IMG/VR virus record: IMGVR_UViG_3300033571_021637
Location: 1-63,862 of that record
From: a virus
DNA length: 63,862 bases
Strand: one strand, 5' to 3'
In this document: positions 29,547-37,156 of the stretch, one piece after another
Position numbering within the stretch: the first letter of the stretch is position 1
Layout of the letters: every line of letters starts with the position of its first letter
Position numbers and translations under genes: made by a program
Notes under the pieces: model-generated
The model's database searches: none
Seen by the model: the letters and a program-made list of their open reading frames with translations, nothing else
Told to the model about the DNA's origin: nothing

Positions 29547-30554
29547 ATGGCATCGAAACTATTTCAAGAAAGAATAGAATACAAACCCTTTGAATTTCCA
29601 ATCTATTACACCGAAGGTTGGTTAAAACAAGCACAAGCCTTTTGGCTACACACTGAGATCTCAATGCAAGGAGACGTCAAGGATTGGAACGAAAGACTTA
29701 GTCAGTCTGAAAAAAACTTAGTTGGAAACATCTTATTAGGATTTGCACAGACTGAGTGTGCAGTATCAGATTACTGGACAGGTATGGTCACTAAGTGGTT
29801 TCCTAAGCATGAAATCAGACAAATGGCCATGTTGTTTGGTTCTCAGGAAACAATACACGCAACCGCTTATTCTTACTTGAATGAAACTTTAGGCCTAGAA
29901 GACTTTAAAGCCTTCTTACATGAGCCTTCAACAGCAGAAAAGTTCGAGTTTTTGGTAGAGACTACTAACGATTACACTCACGAGGACCTTCAGAACTCAG
30001 CAGATGCCCGTAAGGAGGTAGCAAGATCGTTAGCTATATTTTCCGCATTTGCCGAAGGAGTGTCCCTCTATTCTTCATTCGCGGTGCTTTACTCTTTTCA
30101 AATGAGAAACTTTCTTAAAGGAATAGGTCAACAGATGAAATGGTCAGTTAGAGACGAGTCATTACACTCAAAAATGGGATGTCAACTCTTTAGACACATG
30201 TGCGAAGAATACCCTGAACTAAAAGAATCAGTTAGATCAGAAGTAGAAGAAGCTGCTGGCTTAATGGTTGACATGGAGATCAAATTCATCGATAAGATGT
30301 TTGAAATGGGAGACCTAGAAAACCTTAAGGCTGAGGACCTAAAAAACTTCATCTTTAGAAGAGGCAATGAAAAGCTTGTTGAATTAGGATACGATCCTAT
30401 CTTTTCTTACGACGTAAAATCAGCAGAAGAGCTCAATTGGTTCTATCACCTTACTGGAGGACACACACATACCGACTTCTTTGCAATCAGACCTACTGAT
30501 TACGCAAAGGCTGGTGAAAACGAAGATTGGGACGAAGACTCATTATTTAGCTAA
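29547..30554 (+). CDS. nrdB: Ribonucleotide reductase class I small subunit
   Basis: The protein (335 residues from the ATG at 29547) is the diiron-tyrosyl radical subunit that works with NrdA to make dNDPs. The metal ligands and radical site are visible: E70, E101-x-x-H104 and Y108 in QETIHATAY, the FAEGVSLYSSF glutamate, and DESLH. The first ligand is Glu, where E. coli has Asp84. The tyrosine radical residue is kept. An in-frame GTG at 29523 would add eight residues but lies inside a strong hairpin arm, and the ATG is preceded by an A-rich stretch, so I chose the ATG. nrdA follows after 17 nt. Confidence 0.93.
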   Translation: MASKLFQERIEYKPFEFPIYYTEGWLKQAQAFWLHTEISMQGDVKDWNERLSQSEKNLVGNILLGFAQTECAVSDYWTGMVTKWFPKHEIRQMAMLFGSQETIHATAYSYLNETLGLEDFKAFLHEPSTAEKFEFLVETTNDYTHEDLQNSADARKEVARSLAIFSAFAEGVSLYSSFAVLYSFQMRNFLKGIGQQMKWSVRDESLHSKMGCQLFRHMCEEYPELKESVRSEVEEAAGLMVDMEIKFIDKMFEMGDLENLKAEDLKNFIFRRGNEKLVELGYDPIFSYDVKSAEELNWFYHLTGGHTHTDFFAIRPTDYAKAGENEDWDEDSLFS

Positions 30555-30571
30555 AAATAAAAAATCATAAA

Positions 30572-32377
30572 GTGGAAGAAAAAGAAAAAAATCACGGAGA
30601 AGCATTAGGTTGGGAAGTAGGAGTACATTTCCCAGTTTGGGCAAACACAGAAGTTTACGTAAAGACAGTATCTAGAGGTTACTTATTAGAAGGAGAGACT
30701 CCAAAGGACGCGTATTGGAGAGTAGCAACAACCGTCGCTAAGCGACTTAAAAAACCTGAACTTGCATCAAAGTTCTTTGATTATATGTGGAAAGGCTGGT
30801 TAAATCTAGCCACTCCAGTATTCTCAAACACCGGTACTGAAAGAGGCCTACCTATCTCTTGTTTTGGAATAGACGTCGCTGACTCGATTGCAGACATTGG
30901 AGGTAAGAACCTTGAAATGATGTTATTAGCTAAACACGGAGGTGGAGTAGGAATAGGTGTGAATCAAATCAGACAAGCAGGTTCTATAATTTCTCAAAAC
31001 GGTACATCAGACGGTGTAGTTCCATTCTGTAAGATCTACGATTCTGCGGTTCTTGCTACAAACCAAGGATCAGTCAGAAGAGGAGCAGCCTCAGTAAACA
31101 TAGACATTGAACATGGAGACTTTTGGGACTGGTTAGAGATTAGAGAGCCTAAAGGCGATATTAACCGTCAGTGTCTTAACCTTCACCAATGTGTAGTGAT
31201 CTCCGACGACTTTATGAATAAGGTTGATCAAGGAGACAAGGAGTCACGAAGAAGATGGGCAGCCGTTCTTAAAAAGAGAAAGGCAACCGGTGAACCTTAC
31301 ATAATGTACAAAGGTAACATCAACCGTCAGAATCCAGAAGCATACAAGAAAAACGGACTTAAAGTCTATATGACTAACATCTGTAGTGAAATCACCTTAC
31401 ACACTGATGAAAATCACTCATTCGTATGTTGTCTATCTTCATTGAACTTAGCAAGATATGAGGAATGGAAAGATTCAGACCTAATCTATACTGCCACTTG
31501 GTTCTTAGACGGTGTTCTTGAAGAGTTCATTCAACGTGCTAAATACATGAGAGGCTTTGATAACTCAGTTAGGTCTGCTCAAAAGGGTAGAGCATTGGGT
31601 TTAGGTGTCTTAGGTTGGCACACTTACTTACAAGTTAAAAACATTCCATTCGATTCACTAGCCGCTCAGTTTGAGACCCGTAAGATATTCTCACAGTTAA
31701 AGATAGAAAGCGAAAGAGCTTCTAGAGACATGGCAAGAGAATTAGGAGAGCCGTTATGGTGTTCTGGTACAGGAATGAGAAACACTCACTTACGAGCAAT
31801 CGCACCAACTGTTTCTAATTCAAAGCTTGCAGGTAATGTTTCTGCTGGAATCGAACCTTGGGCAGCTAACGTCTTTACCGAACAGACCGCAAAGGGTACT
31901 TTCATTCGTAAGAATCCTACTTTAGAAAGAGTTCTTGAAAAGATAGGGCACAACAATGAAGACGTTTGGAACCAAATCTTACAAGACGGCGGATCCGTTC
32001 AAGGATTAGACTTTATGGATAATTATTGGGTAAAATTAGGTGAAATATCTAATCCAATAACTACTTCAAAAAGAGCAAAGCTTGATAAGATAGAGCAGGA
32101 CAACTATATCTCTCTAAAGGAAGTTTATTTAACGTTCAAGGAGATAAACCAATTAGAGCTAGTTCGACAGGCTGGAATCAGACAACAATACATAGATCAA
32201 GCAGTTTCATTAAACCTTGCTTTTCCAACTGAGGCTGAACCTAAGTTCATTAATCAGGTACACCTGGAGGCATATAACATGGGAGTTAAGACTTTATACT
32301 ACATGAGAACTGAGTCTGTCCTTAGGGGAGACATTGCAGCTCGTGCTACAGTAGATTGTTTGGCCTGTGATGGATAA
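30572..32377 (+). CDS. nrdA: Ribonucleotide reductase class I large subunit
   Basis: The 601-residue catalytic subunit has all active-site residues: C97 in LPISCFG, the MTNICSEITL triad (Asn, Cys, Glu), the second redox Cys in FVCCLSSLNLA, the YYMRTE tyrosine pair, and the C-terminal shuttle cysteines C596/C599 in CLACDG. It starts with GTG at 30572. It is about 160 residues shorter than E. coli NrdA, and the N-terminal ATP-cone (overall activity site) is missing, so dATP should not switch it off. This is the usual logic for a phage enzyme. The stop codon lies in the 5' part of a hairpin and late-promoter element that serves the next gene. Confidence 0.93.
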   Translation: MEEKEKNHGEALGWEVGVHFPVWANTEVYVKTVSRGYLLEGETPKDAYWRVATTVAKRLKKPELASKFFDYMWKGWLNLATPVFSNTGTERGLPISCFGIDVADSIADIGGKNLEMMLLAKHGGGVGIGVNQIRQAGSIISQNGTSDGVVPFCKIYDSAVLATNQGSVRRGAASVNIDIEHGDFWDWLEIREPKGDINRQCLNLHQCVVISDDFMNKVDQGDKESRRRWAAVLKKRKATGEPYIMYKGNINRQNPEAYKKNGLKVYMTNICSEITLHTDENHSFVCCLSSLNLARYEEWKDSDLIYTATWFLDGVLEEFIQRAKYMRGFDNSVRSAQKGRALGLGVLGWHTYLQVKNIPFDSLAAQFETRKIFSQLKIESERASRDMARELGEPLWCSGTGMRNTHLRAIAPTVSNSKLAGNVSAGIEPWAANVFTEQTAKGTFIRKNPTLERVLEKIGHNNEDVWNQILQDGGSVQGLDFMDNYWVKLGEISNPITTSKRAKLDKIEQDNYISLKEVYLTFKEINQLELVRQAGIRQQYIDQAVSLNLAFPTEAEPKFINQVHLEAYNMGVKTLYYMRTESVLRGDIAARATVDCLACDG

Positions 32378-32398
32378 ATAATAAAAAACAATCCATCA
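32368..32398 (+). promoter_or_regulatory. Hairpin hiding the next start codon, with a late promoter in its 5' arm and loop
   Basis: TGATGGAT (32368-32375) pairs with ATCCATCA (32391-32398) around a 15-base loop. The 3' arm runs into the A of the ATG at 32398, and a further G-U pair extends it over the T. The ATAAATAA octamer (32374-32381) lies at the junction of arm and loop. mRNA reading through from nrdA would fold and hide the start. mRNA begun at the late promoter would lack the 5' arm and be free. T4 uses this design for genes e, soc and 49. Confidence 0.65.
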
Positions 32399-32649
32399 TG
32401 ATTCCTAGTTTTAGTGAGTTTATATTCGAAGATCGAGACCCAGAAGTATTAAAACAATTGGACAAAGAATTCGATAAGTTAAAAGATGGTGATGAGTTTC
32501 TATACCGAACTGTTCGATACAGAGTAATCGATAAAAATGAAGGTGCGATCATAGGTCTTGAAGTTAATTCTAAATACGAAGACGCTAAGCCTAAAATGGT
32601 CAATCGAAACATGTTTAAAAATTACGGCAGTGTTGCCAGCAAGAAATGA
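32398..32649 (+). CDS. Small protein with T4 capsid-targeting-like N-terminus
   Basis: The 83-residue protein begins MIPSFSEFIFE|D. The F-S-E-F-I-F-E block matches the pattern [FY]-x-x-[FY]-I-x-E of the T4 internal proteins IPI-IPIII (MKTYQEFIAE), which targets them into the prohead and is cut after Glu by protease gp21. The remaining 72 residues form a small alpha/beta protein with the strand RTVRYRVIDK and a Lys-rich end. No known domain is seen. It is the first gene of a three-gene unit driven by a late-type promoter with a start-codon hairpin. A packaged and injected protein is inferred. Confidence 0.6.
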   Translation: MIPSFSEFIFEDRDPEVLKQLDKEFDKLKDGDEFLYRTVRYRVIDKNEGAIIGLEVNSKYEDAKPKMVNRNMFKNYGSVASKK

Positions 32650-33137
32650 AGCACTTAAAGGACTATAAACAGTACATAACTGAACAAGCACTTCCTCCGA
32701 TGCCAGGTGATCCTGCAGCGGCTGGAGCAGCACCTGCTCCTCCTAAAGAATATCTTTTTGCTTTTATTGGAGACAAAGAAGATGATGGAATTCGTCGTCG
32801 TAAGTATCCAGACGGTAGCGTAGTCATAGAATATCCAACTTATTCTACTACTGAACCTGAACTTCAAGAGTGGATAAAAAAGAACGTTATTTCTGGTGAA
32901 AAACAGAAGCATACTGACTCTGACCTTGAGGTAAAGCAAAAAAATCTAATGGAAATAGTCAAAGGTAAAAAGACCAACTTGGCTGATACTGACTTGACCT
33001 TTATTGAAAAGCTAAAAAATGCTGTGACAACTAGCGTGTTTGGTAACAAGGAAGCCGTTATGGAAGTAGTCTTTACGCAAGACGGTTCTCCCACTACTAA
33101 TGCAATAAACGTCACTTTCATTAGAATCAAAAAATGA
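32646..33137 (+). CDS. Hypothetical protein with capsid-targeting-like N-terminus
   Basis: The 163-residue protein begins MKHLKDYKQYITE|Q. Y-K-Q-Y-I-T-E again fits the T4 internal-protein leader and ends with a good gp21-type cleavage motif (I-x-E). A Pro/Ala-rich linker follows (about 14-34, ALPPMPGDPAAAGAAPAPP). The body (35-163) is alpha/beta with strands KEYLFAFIGDK and AVMEVVFTQ; I recognise no family. The gene overlaps its neighbours by ATGA on both sides, so the three proteins are made together. The linker suits a protein that is trimmed during capsid maturation. The role is inferred. Confidence 0.6.
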   Translation: MKHLKDYKQYITEQALPPMPGDPAAAGAAPAPPKEYLFAFIGDKEDDGIRRRKYPDGSVVIEYPTYSTTEPELQEWIKKNVISGEKQKHTDSDLEVKQKNLMEIVKGKKTNLADTDLTFIEKLKNAVTTSVFGNKEAVMEVVFTQDGSPTTNAINVTFIRIKK

Positions 33138-33886
33138 AGTTAATGTCGTTCATACAGTTTGTCAATGAAAGCGAAGGCGCAGAATCAAAGTTTATTAAAG
33201 ATACTGTACATAGCCTGATTGAAAAGATAAAGAGCTCACGCTCAATGGACGGTGATGACTATGTAGAGTTTTCTGGAATGGAATTTACGGAACCTTTCAT
33301 GTTTGATTTGATCTTATATGTCAAACGTAGCTCTATTTCAGAAACAAAATCAGACTCTCACTTTAATGACCTTCCTTGGGAGGAAATAAACTTTAAGGAA
33401 AAGGGCTACATGATCGATGCGAACACCAAGATGAACAAAAAAGGAATGCTAATTCCTAGAATCGAGTTTCACATAATCATGAATCCAAAAAAGGAACCTT
33501 CTTGTTATTCTAACCTTTATTACCGACTAGTAGACATATTATCCCATGAAACCAATCACTTAGATCAGGTAGGAATAAACAGAGATCATCCAAACGTAAA
33601 TGTTTCTAGTAACGATGAACGTAAGGCCGCAAAAAAGAGCAACGCTTACTTTCTTTTACCTGAAGAAATAGAATCAATGGTTAAAGGAATGTATTCACGT
33701 TCCATAGAGGAAGGAAAGCCACTAGACGTCATCTTCTATGAATATCTTAGACCTTTTGTAAAAAGCAAGTACATAAGCTTAAAAGAGTTTGAAACAACTA
33801 TGAGAACTTGGATAACTCACGCGATTGAACGTTATCCAGATTCAGAATTTTCACCAAAAGCAGACAAAATAATTAACTCAATCTAA
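33134..33886 (+). CDS. Putative HExxH metallopeptidase with capsid-targeting-like N-terminus
   Basis: The 250-residue protein begins MKLMSFIQFVNE|S, a third [FY]-x-x-[FY]-[IV]-x-E leader in a row. At residues 138-142 it has HETNH in the helix RLVDILSHETNHLDQ, the zinc-binding and catalytic HExxH motif of gluzincin-type peptidases. The third zinc ligand may be the Glu in LLPEEIESM about 40 residues later, as in many HExxH...E families. It has no secretion signal. Context suggests a peptidase packed in the head and delivered with DNA, acting either in capsid maturation or on a host target. Peptidase activity and packaging are both inferences from motifs. Confidence 0.6.
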   Translation: MKLMSFIQFVNESEGAESKFIKDTVHSLIEKIKSSRSMDGDDYVEFSGMEFTEPFMFDLILYVKRSSISETKSDSHFNDLPWEEINFKEKGYMIDANTKMNKKGMLIPRIEFHIIMNPKKEPSCYSNLYYRLVDILSHETNHLDQVGINRDHPNVNVSSNDERKAAKKSNAYFLLPEEIESMVKGMYSRSIEEGKPLDVIFYEYLRPFVKSKYISLKEFETTMRTWITHAIERYPDSEFSPKADKIINSI

Positions 33887-33931
33887 AACCATACATCTTT
33901 TTCTAGTAAAATATAAGAAAAAGAAATTGTT

Positions 33932-34204
33932 ATGAATGATTTTGAAAAATTAAAAGCTGAAATTGCTGCTGCACAGTCTGCTATATTTTCACCGATCCTT
34001 GAGATCCTTGAGTCTGCTGAAGAAGATGCTCAAAAATACTATGGAAAAGGTGTAAGAAGCGCTGGAAACCGTCTTAAAAAGAAAATGCAAGACATTCGTA
34101 AAGCGATTAAGCATCCAGCAGTTAAAGCTGAAATGACAAAAATCCAAGAAGGAGCCAAGAATTTACGTCAGCAATTAGTTGATGCTACAAAGACCCCTGC
34201 CTAA
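33932..34204 (+). CDS. Histone H1/Hc1-like nucleoid protein
   Basis: The 90-residue basic protein matches the short Hc1-like histone H1 proteins found widely in Bacteroidota. The hallmark is the helix ESAEEDAQKYYGKG followed by RSAGNRLKKKMQDIRK, corresponding to the EADAxKFYxKGNKAAGTRxRKxMQDLK block of that family. It should bind DNA without strong sequence preference, either packing phage DNA or reshaping the host nucleoid. It is a single-gene unit: a TTTTTCTAGTAAAATATAAG promoter-like block (33898-33917) stands in front and a strong intrinsic terminator follows. This gene is one of the better host-phylum clues in the window. Confidence 0.75.
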   Translation: MNDFEKLKAEIAAAQSAIFSPILEILESAEEDAQKYYGKGVRSAGNRLKKKMQDIRKAIKHPAVKAEMTKIQEGAKNLRQQLVDATKTPA

Positions 34205-34230
34205 TCTAAAATATCTTAATTTTAGTAAGA

Positions 34231-34257
34231 AATGCCTCTTTTTGAGGCATTTTTTGT
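34231..34257 (+). terminator. Intrinsic terminator after the Hc1-like gene
   Basis: AATGCCTC pairs perfectly with GAGGCATT around a five-T loop and is followed by a run of T. This is a textbook rho-independent terminator. It isolates the Hc1-like gene from the gp32 unit. Confidence 0.9.
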
Positions 34258-34325
34258 CTTTAATGTAAAACTATTAACGTTGTTTAAGTACAATAATAAA
34301 AATAAAAAAAATAAAAAAATTTACT

Positions 34326-35360
34326 ATGACAGATTTCTTTGATTTACCAGAGGACACTTTCTCAAAGCAGAAACAGTCTTCGAACAGTAGAAAAGTAGAT
34401 GAGAATGTTTATGACCCAGATCCGAACGCACACAATGGTTCGTATAAGTCAGTTTTCAGATTCGTACCTTACATCTTTGACAAAACAAAAAGCAAGTACA
34501 CAAAGTACACAGCTAAGTTTTGGAACCCATTAACCAAGGAGTCAGTGATTGTAGATTGTCCATCAAACGTAGGCAATCCTTCAATCCTGTGGACTATTGA
34601 ATCAGTTCTAAGATCCTTGAAAAAAGAAGAACCGGATCTAGTTAAAGACATCGAATCTCGTTTTTCTAGATGGTACACTCACCACTCAGTTGTTTACATC
34701 AAAAAAGATCCACAAAGACCTGATCTAGAAGGACACCTTAAAGTGTTTAAGTTTAGAAATCAGATCGACCAGTTGATCGACCAGATGGTAAACCCTGAAG
34801 AAGTTGACGGAATGTCACTATCTAGAAAGATAAACCCATATCACCTATTAGAAGGAAAAGACTTCCTTTGTGTAGTAGGTAAAAAGACCAAGGAATTCAG
34901 AGATTGGAGCAAATGTAAGTTCATGGACGACGTTACTCCTCTAGTATTCAAGATTGGTGACACTCAAGTAGTTGTTGAAAACAGCGAAAAGTCAGTCAAA
35001 CTCGTAAACGAATTCTTGACTAAGAACACCCCTAAGTTTGATGACTATTTACATCAAGATTGGAAAGAAGAAGATTTCGAAAGAGTTGCAGAAGCAATCC
35101 TTGCTGCGATTCCACAAAGAGAAATCATCAATATGGTCTTAGATAGAAGCAAAGACACAAGAATGAACGAATTACTAAGAGCTAGAATGTCAGGTTCTAG
35201 ATCAACAGGTTCTTCTGCACCTTCTTCTAATCCAATGAAAGATTCTTCTGAAGACCTAGTTTTTTCAAGCGAGCCTTCAGCTAAAAAAGAAGAATCCGTA
35301 TTTGAAGACTCTTCTGACTCTAGCGATGATGAATACGATTCATTATTCAAAAATCTATAA
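34326..35360 (+). CDS. gp32: Single-stranded DNA-binding protein, T4 gp32 family
   Basis: The 344-residue protein has the gp32 plan. A basic N-terminal region leads into the OB-fold core with aromatic strands (SVFRFVPYIFD, YTAKFWNPLTKESVIVDCPS). The VVYIKKDPQRPDLEGHLKVFKF block parallels T4 [20 protein letters not shown]. A Ser/acidic tail ending DDEYDSLFKNL would recruit replication partners. The His/Cys zinc ligands that T4 gp32 carries before this block are not visible, so the core seems to fold without zinc. The leader from 34291 to 34325 is almost only A with a few T, as in the unstructured operator by which T4 gp32 represses its own mRNA. The gene lies between a terminator and the RNase H region. 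Confidence 0.85.
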   Translation: MTDFFDLPEDTFSKQKQSSNSRKVDENVYDPDPNAHNGSYKSVFRFVPYIFDKTKSKYTKYTAKFWNPLTKESVIVDCPSNVGNPSILWTIESVLRSLKKEEPDLVKDIESRFSRWYTHHSVVYIKKDPQRPDLEGHLKVFKFRNQIDQLIDQMVNPEEVDGMSLSRKINPYHLLEGKDFLCVVGKKTKEFRDWSKCKFMDDVTPLVFKIGDTQVVVENSEKSVKLVNEFLTKNTPKFDDYLHQDWKEEDFERVAEAILAAIPQREIINMVLDRSKDTRMNELLRARMSGSRSTGSSAPSSNPMKDSSEDLVFSSEPSAKKEESVFEDSSDSSDDEYDSLFKNL

Positions 35361-35366
35361 GAACCC

Positions 35367-35657
35367 ATGGAAGAAGCACAAACTGAAGTACAAAAAACAG
35401 AAGAGGCTAATGCTGAGCAACAGTCTCAAGTCGATCCAAACAACGTTCTATTTGGGATAATTGGATATAAGGATGACGAGGCGTATGAGAACTTCATACG
35501 TAATCTTACTCCAGATCAGGCTGTATACATACTTGTAGCATCTGCCAATTTTGCTCAAAAGAAAGGAGCGTATGGGCTTCTTGAAGCTGAGACACTAGCC
35601 GCTGCCATTCGAGTATTAAGAAAAGTTTCACCAGAACAACCAAAAGAAGAAAACTAA
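35367..35657 (+). CDS. Small acidic hypothetical protein downstream of gp32
   Basis: The 96-residue protein has a disordered, Glu/Gln-rich first 24 residues and then a compact helical domain (NVLFGIIGYKDDEAYENFIR, TPDQAVYILVASANFAQKKG). No known motif is found. It starts 6 nt after the gp32 stop and ends 1 nt before the RNase H gene, so it belongs to the replication unit. A small adaptor for gp32 or a replisome protein is possible, but nothing in the sequence proves it. Confidence 0.6.
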   Translation: MEEAQTEVQKTEEANAEQQSQVDPNNVLFGIIGYKDDEAYENFIRNLTPDQAVYILVASANFAQKKGAYGLLEAETLAAAIRVLRKVSPEQPKEEN

Positions 35658-35658
35658 G

Positions 35659-36795
35659 ATGCACCTAGTAATAGACGGAAATGCCTTTATCAATGTTGCG
35701 ATTAGCGTGACCAAATCAGTCACGTCTAGGGACAAGTCGATTGGTGAAGTGTACTATGTCGAAGATCTATTCAACGATGGTTTTCGTCTAAAGGACGCAG
35801 TTAGGATTTCTTATAGAAACTTCTGTTTTACTTATCTAAATTCCCTGATCGCTTCAATGTCGTCTACTCCAAGCAAGATTCACATCGTGTTTGATTCAAA
35901 CAGTTGGAGAAAAGATTACACAAACGACTTCTTTAAGGACTCAGATTTTAAATCGTCTGCTGCTCCTCAAGAGTTTAAGTATAAGGGAACTAGAAGGTAT
36001 GACGAGTTTCAATACTTGTTCTTTGATTACTTTCAACAAACGATAATGCCGCATCTCGTTGAGAAATGCGGCATCAATCAATATAGGTTTAAAGGAACTG
36101 AGGGCGACGACATAATCGCTCATCTTTGTGAGATATTAAATGACGACGTCTTGATATACTCAGTTGACCAAGACCTTAAGCAACTCACAGGTACACCTAA
36201 TAAGAACGTTTTACTCATTGTTCCTAAGCAGATGGCCAAACACAAAAGACTGTTTGTTCCGGTTAGTTTAGTTCCTCTTCAAGCTGAGGAAGAAGAAGAA
36301 AATTTCTTTTCTTTAAACATGGATCACATAAGCGGTTCCAGCATAGAGAAAGTCATTTCTACTCTTAAGAATAAGGAATATGTTGAACACAAAGTAGATT
36401 TCATAAATGAAGTCCTAACTAAAGTGTTTTTAGGAGACAAATCAGACAACATCCCAAAGATAACTAATTTGACTCCATCTAGGTCTCAAAAGCTAATAAT
36501 AAACATATCTGAACAATTCGGTGAAAGTTTAATGAAGAGCTTAGACTCACTAGATTCAGTGTTTATCAATGAAGTTGCTACACAAATCCAAACTGTTACT
36601 AAGGCTAAGGACACAGGTAATTTAGATGAAATCAGGGAACACTTACTATTTAATATTAAGCTAACTCGTCTTTCAACTAAAGTATTCCCTGAAGAAATTA
36701 GAGATACACTAGAGCAGTTCTTTAAATCGTATTCACCTACTTCCTTTAATCAAAAGGAGTTTATGAACCTAAAAAATAATCTATCATCTATATGA
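35659..36795 (+). CDS. rnh: RNase H / 5'-3' exonuclease (T4 Rnh, FEN-1 family)
   Basis: The 378-residue protein is the flap/5' nuclease type of T4 RNase H (305 residues) and removes primers on the lagging strand. Visible acidic motifs are LVIDGNAF at the N-terminus, FKGTEGDDIIAHL, VLIYSVDQDLKQLTG and FLGDKSDNIPKI. The last contains the helix-hairpin-helix-side Asp pair that binds the second metal. A roughly 70-residue acidic insertion (about 208-250, LQAEEEEENFF) separates the third and fourth motifs. The GroES gene starts 4 nt before its stop. Confidence 0.85.
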   Translation: MHLVIDGNAFINVAISVTKSVTSRDKSIGEVYYVEDLFNDGFRLKDAVRISYRNFCFTYLNSLIASMSSTPSKIHIVFDSNSWRKDYTNDFFKDSDFKSSAAPQEFKYKGTRRYDEFQYLFFDYFQQTIMPHLVEKCGINQYRFKGTEGDDIIAHLCEILNDDVLIYSVDQDLKQLTGTPNKNVLLIVPKQMAKHKRLFVPVSLVPLQAEEEEENFFSLNMDHISGSSIEKVISTLKNKEYVEHKVDFINEVLTKVFLGDKSDNIPKITNLTPSRSQKLIINISEQFGESLMKSLDSLDSVFINEVATQIQTVTKAKDTGNLDEIREHLLFNIKLTRLSTKVFPEEIRDTLEQFFKSYSPTSFNQKEFMNLKNNLSSI

Positions 36796-37091
36796 AACCC
36801 TTATACGAAAGAGTTTTAGTAAAACCTAAAGAAAAAGAGACACGTACTTCTCAAGGAATCCTTCTTCCTGAAAAGGCAGTAAAGAAACCAAACATAGGTA
36901 CAGTCGTTTCTTGTGGAGACGGATCCGTAAGTAATCCGATGTTAGTTAAGTCTGGCGACCTTATTCTATTTAACAGATATGCAGGCGCTGAACTTTACTA
37001 TAAAGGCGAGAAACACTATGTGATAATGTCTAATGAGATCATTGGGATACTTGATGACCCTGAAGATATTTCTTTGGACGAGTTTGAATAG
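36792..37091 (+). CDS. groES: GroES-type cochaperonin
   Basis: The 99-residue protein is a standard GroES: KPLYERVLVKP opens the barrel, and the mobile loop TRTSQGILLPEKA holds the hydrophobic ILL that docks on GroEL. IGTVVSCGDG and VKSGDLILFNRYAG complete the fold, and VIMSNEIIGIL closes it. It is nearer to bacterial GroES than to the divergent T4 gp31. With GroEL at 26512 the pair is complete, though the two genes lie 9 kb apart and outside any common operon. The C-terminal extension is acidic. The start overlaps the RNase H stop by 4 nt, and a bidirectional terminator follows. Confidence 0.92.
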   Translation: MKPLYERVLVKPKEKETRTSQGILLPEKAVKKPNIGTVVSCGDGSVSNPMLVKSGDLILFNRYAGAELYYKGEKHYVIMSNEIIGILDDPEDISLDEFE

Positions 37092-37113
37092 CCTAAAAAT
37101 CAAACTAAAAAAG

Positions 37114-37138
37114 AAAAGGGAGCAATTAGCTCCCTTTT
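37114..37138. terminator. Bidirectional terminator between groES and the signalling cassette
   Basis: AAAAGGGAGC pairs with GCTCCCTTTT around the loop AATTA. The T run continues on the plus side and the A run supplies one on the minus side, so it can end both the plus-strand replication unit and the minus-strand sheath-lysin-kinase unit. Confidence 0.88.
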
Positions 37139-37156
37139 TTATTTTAAGTAACAATA

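Noticed and set aside
35054-35368. Long minus-strand frame opposite gp32
   Set aside because: It is a shadow of the Ser/Asp-rich gp32 tail, with no leader or family.
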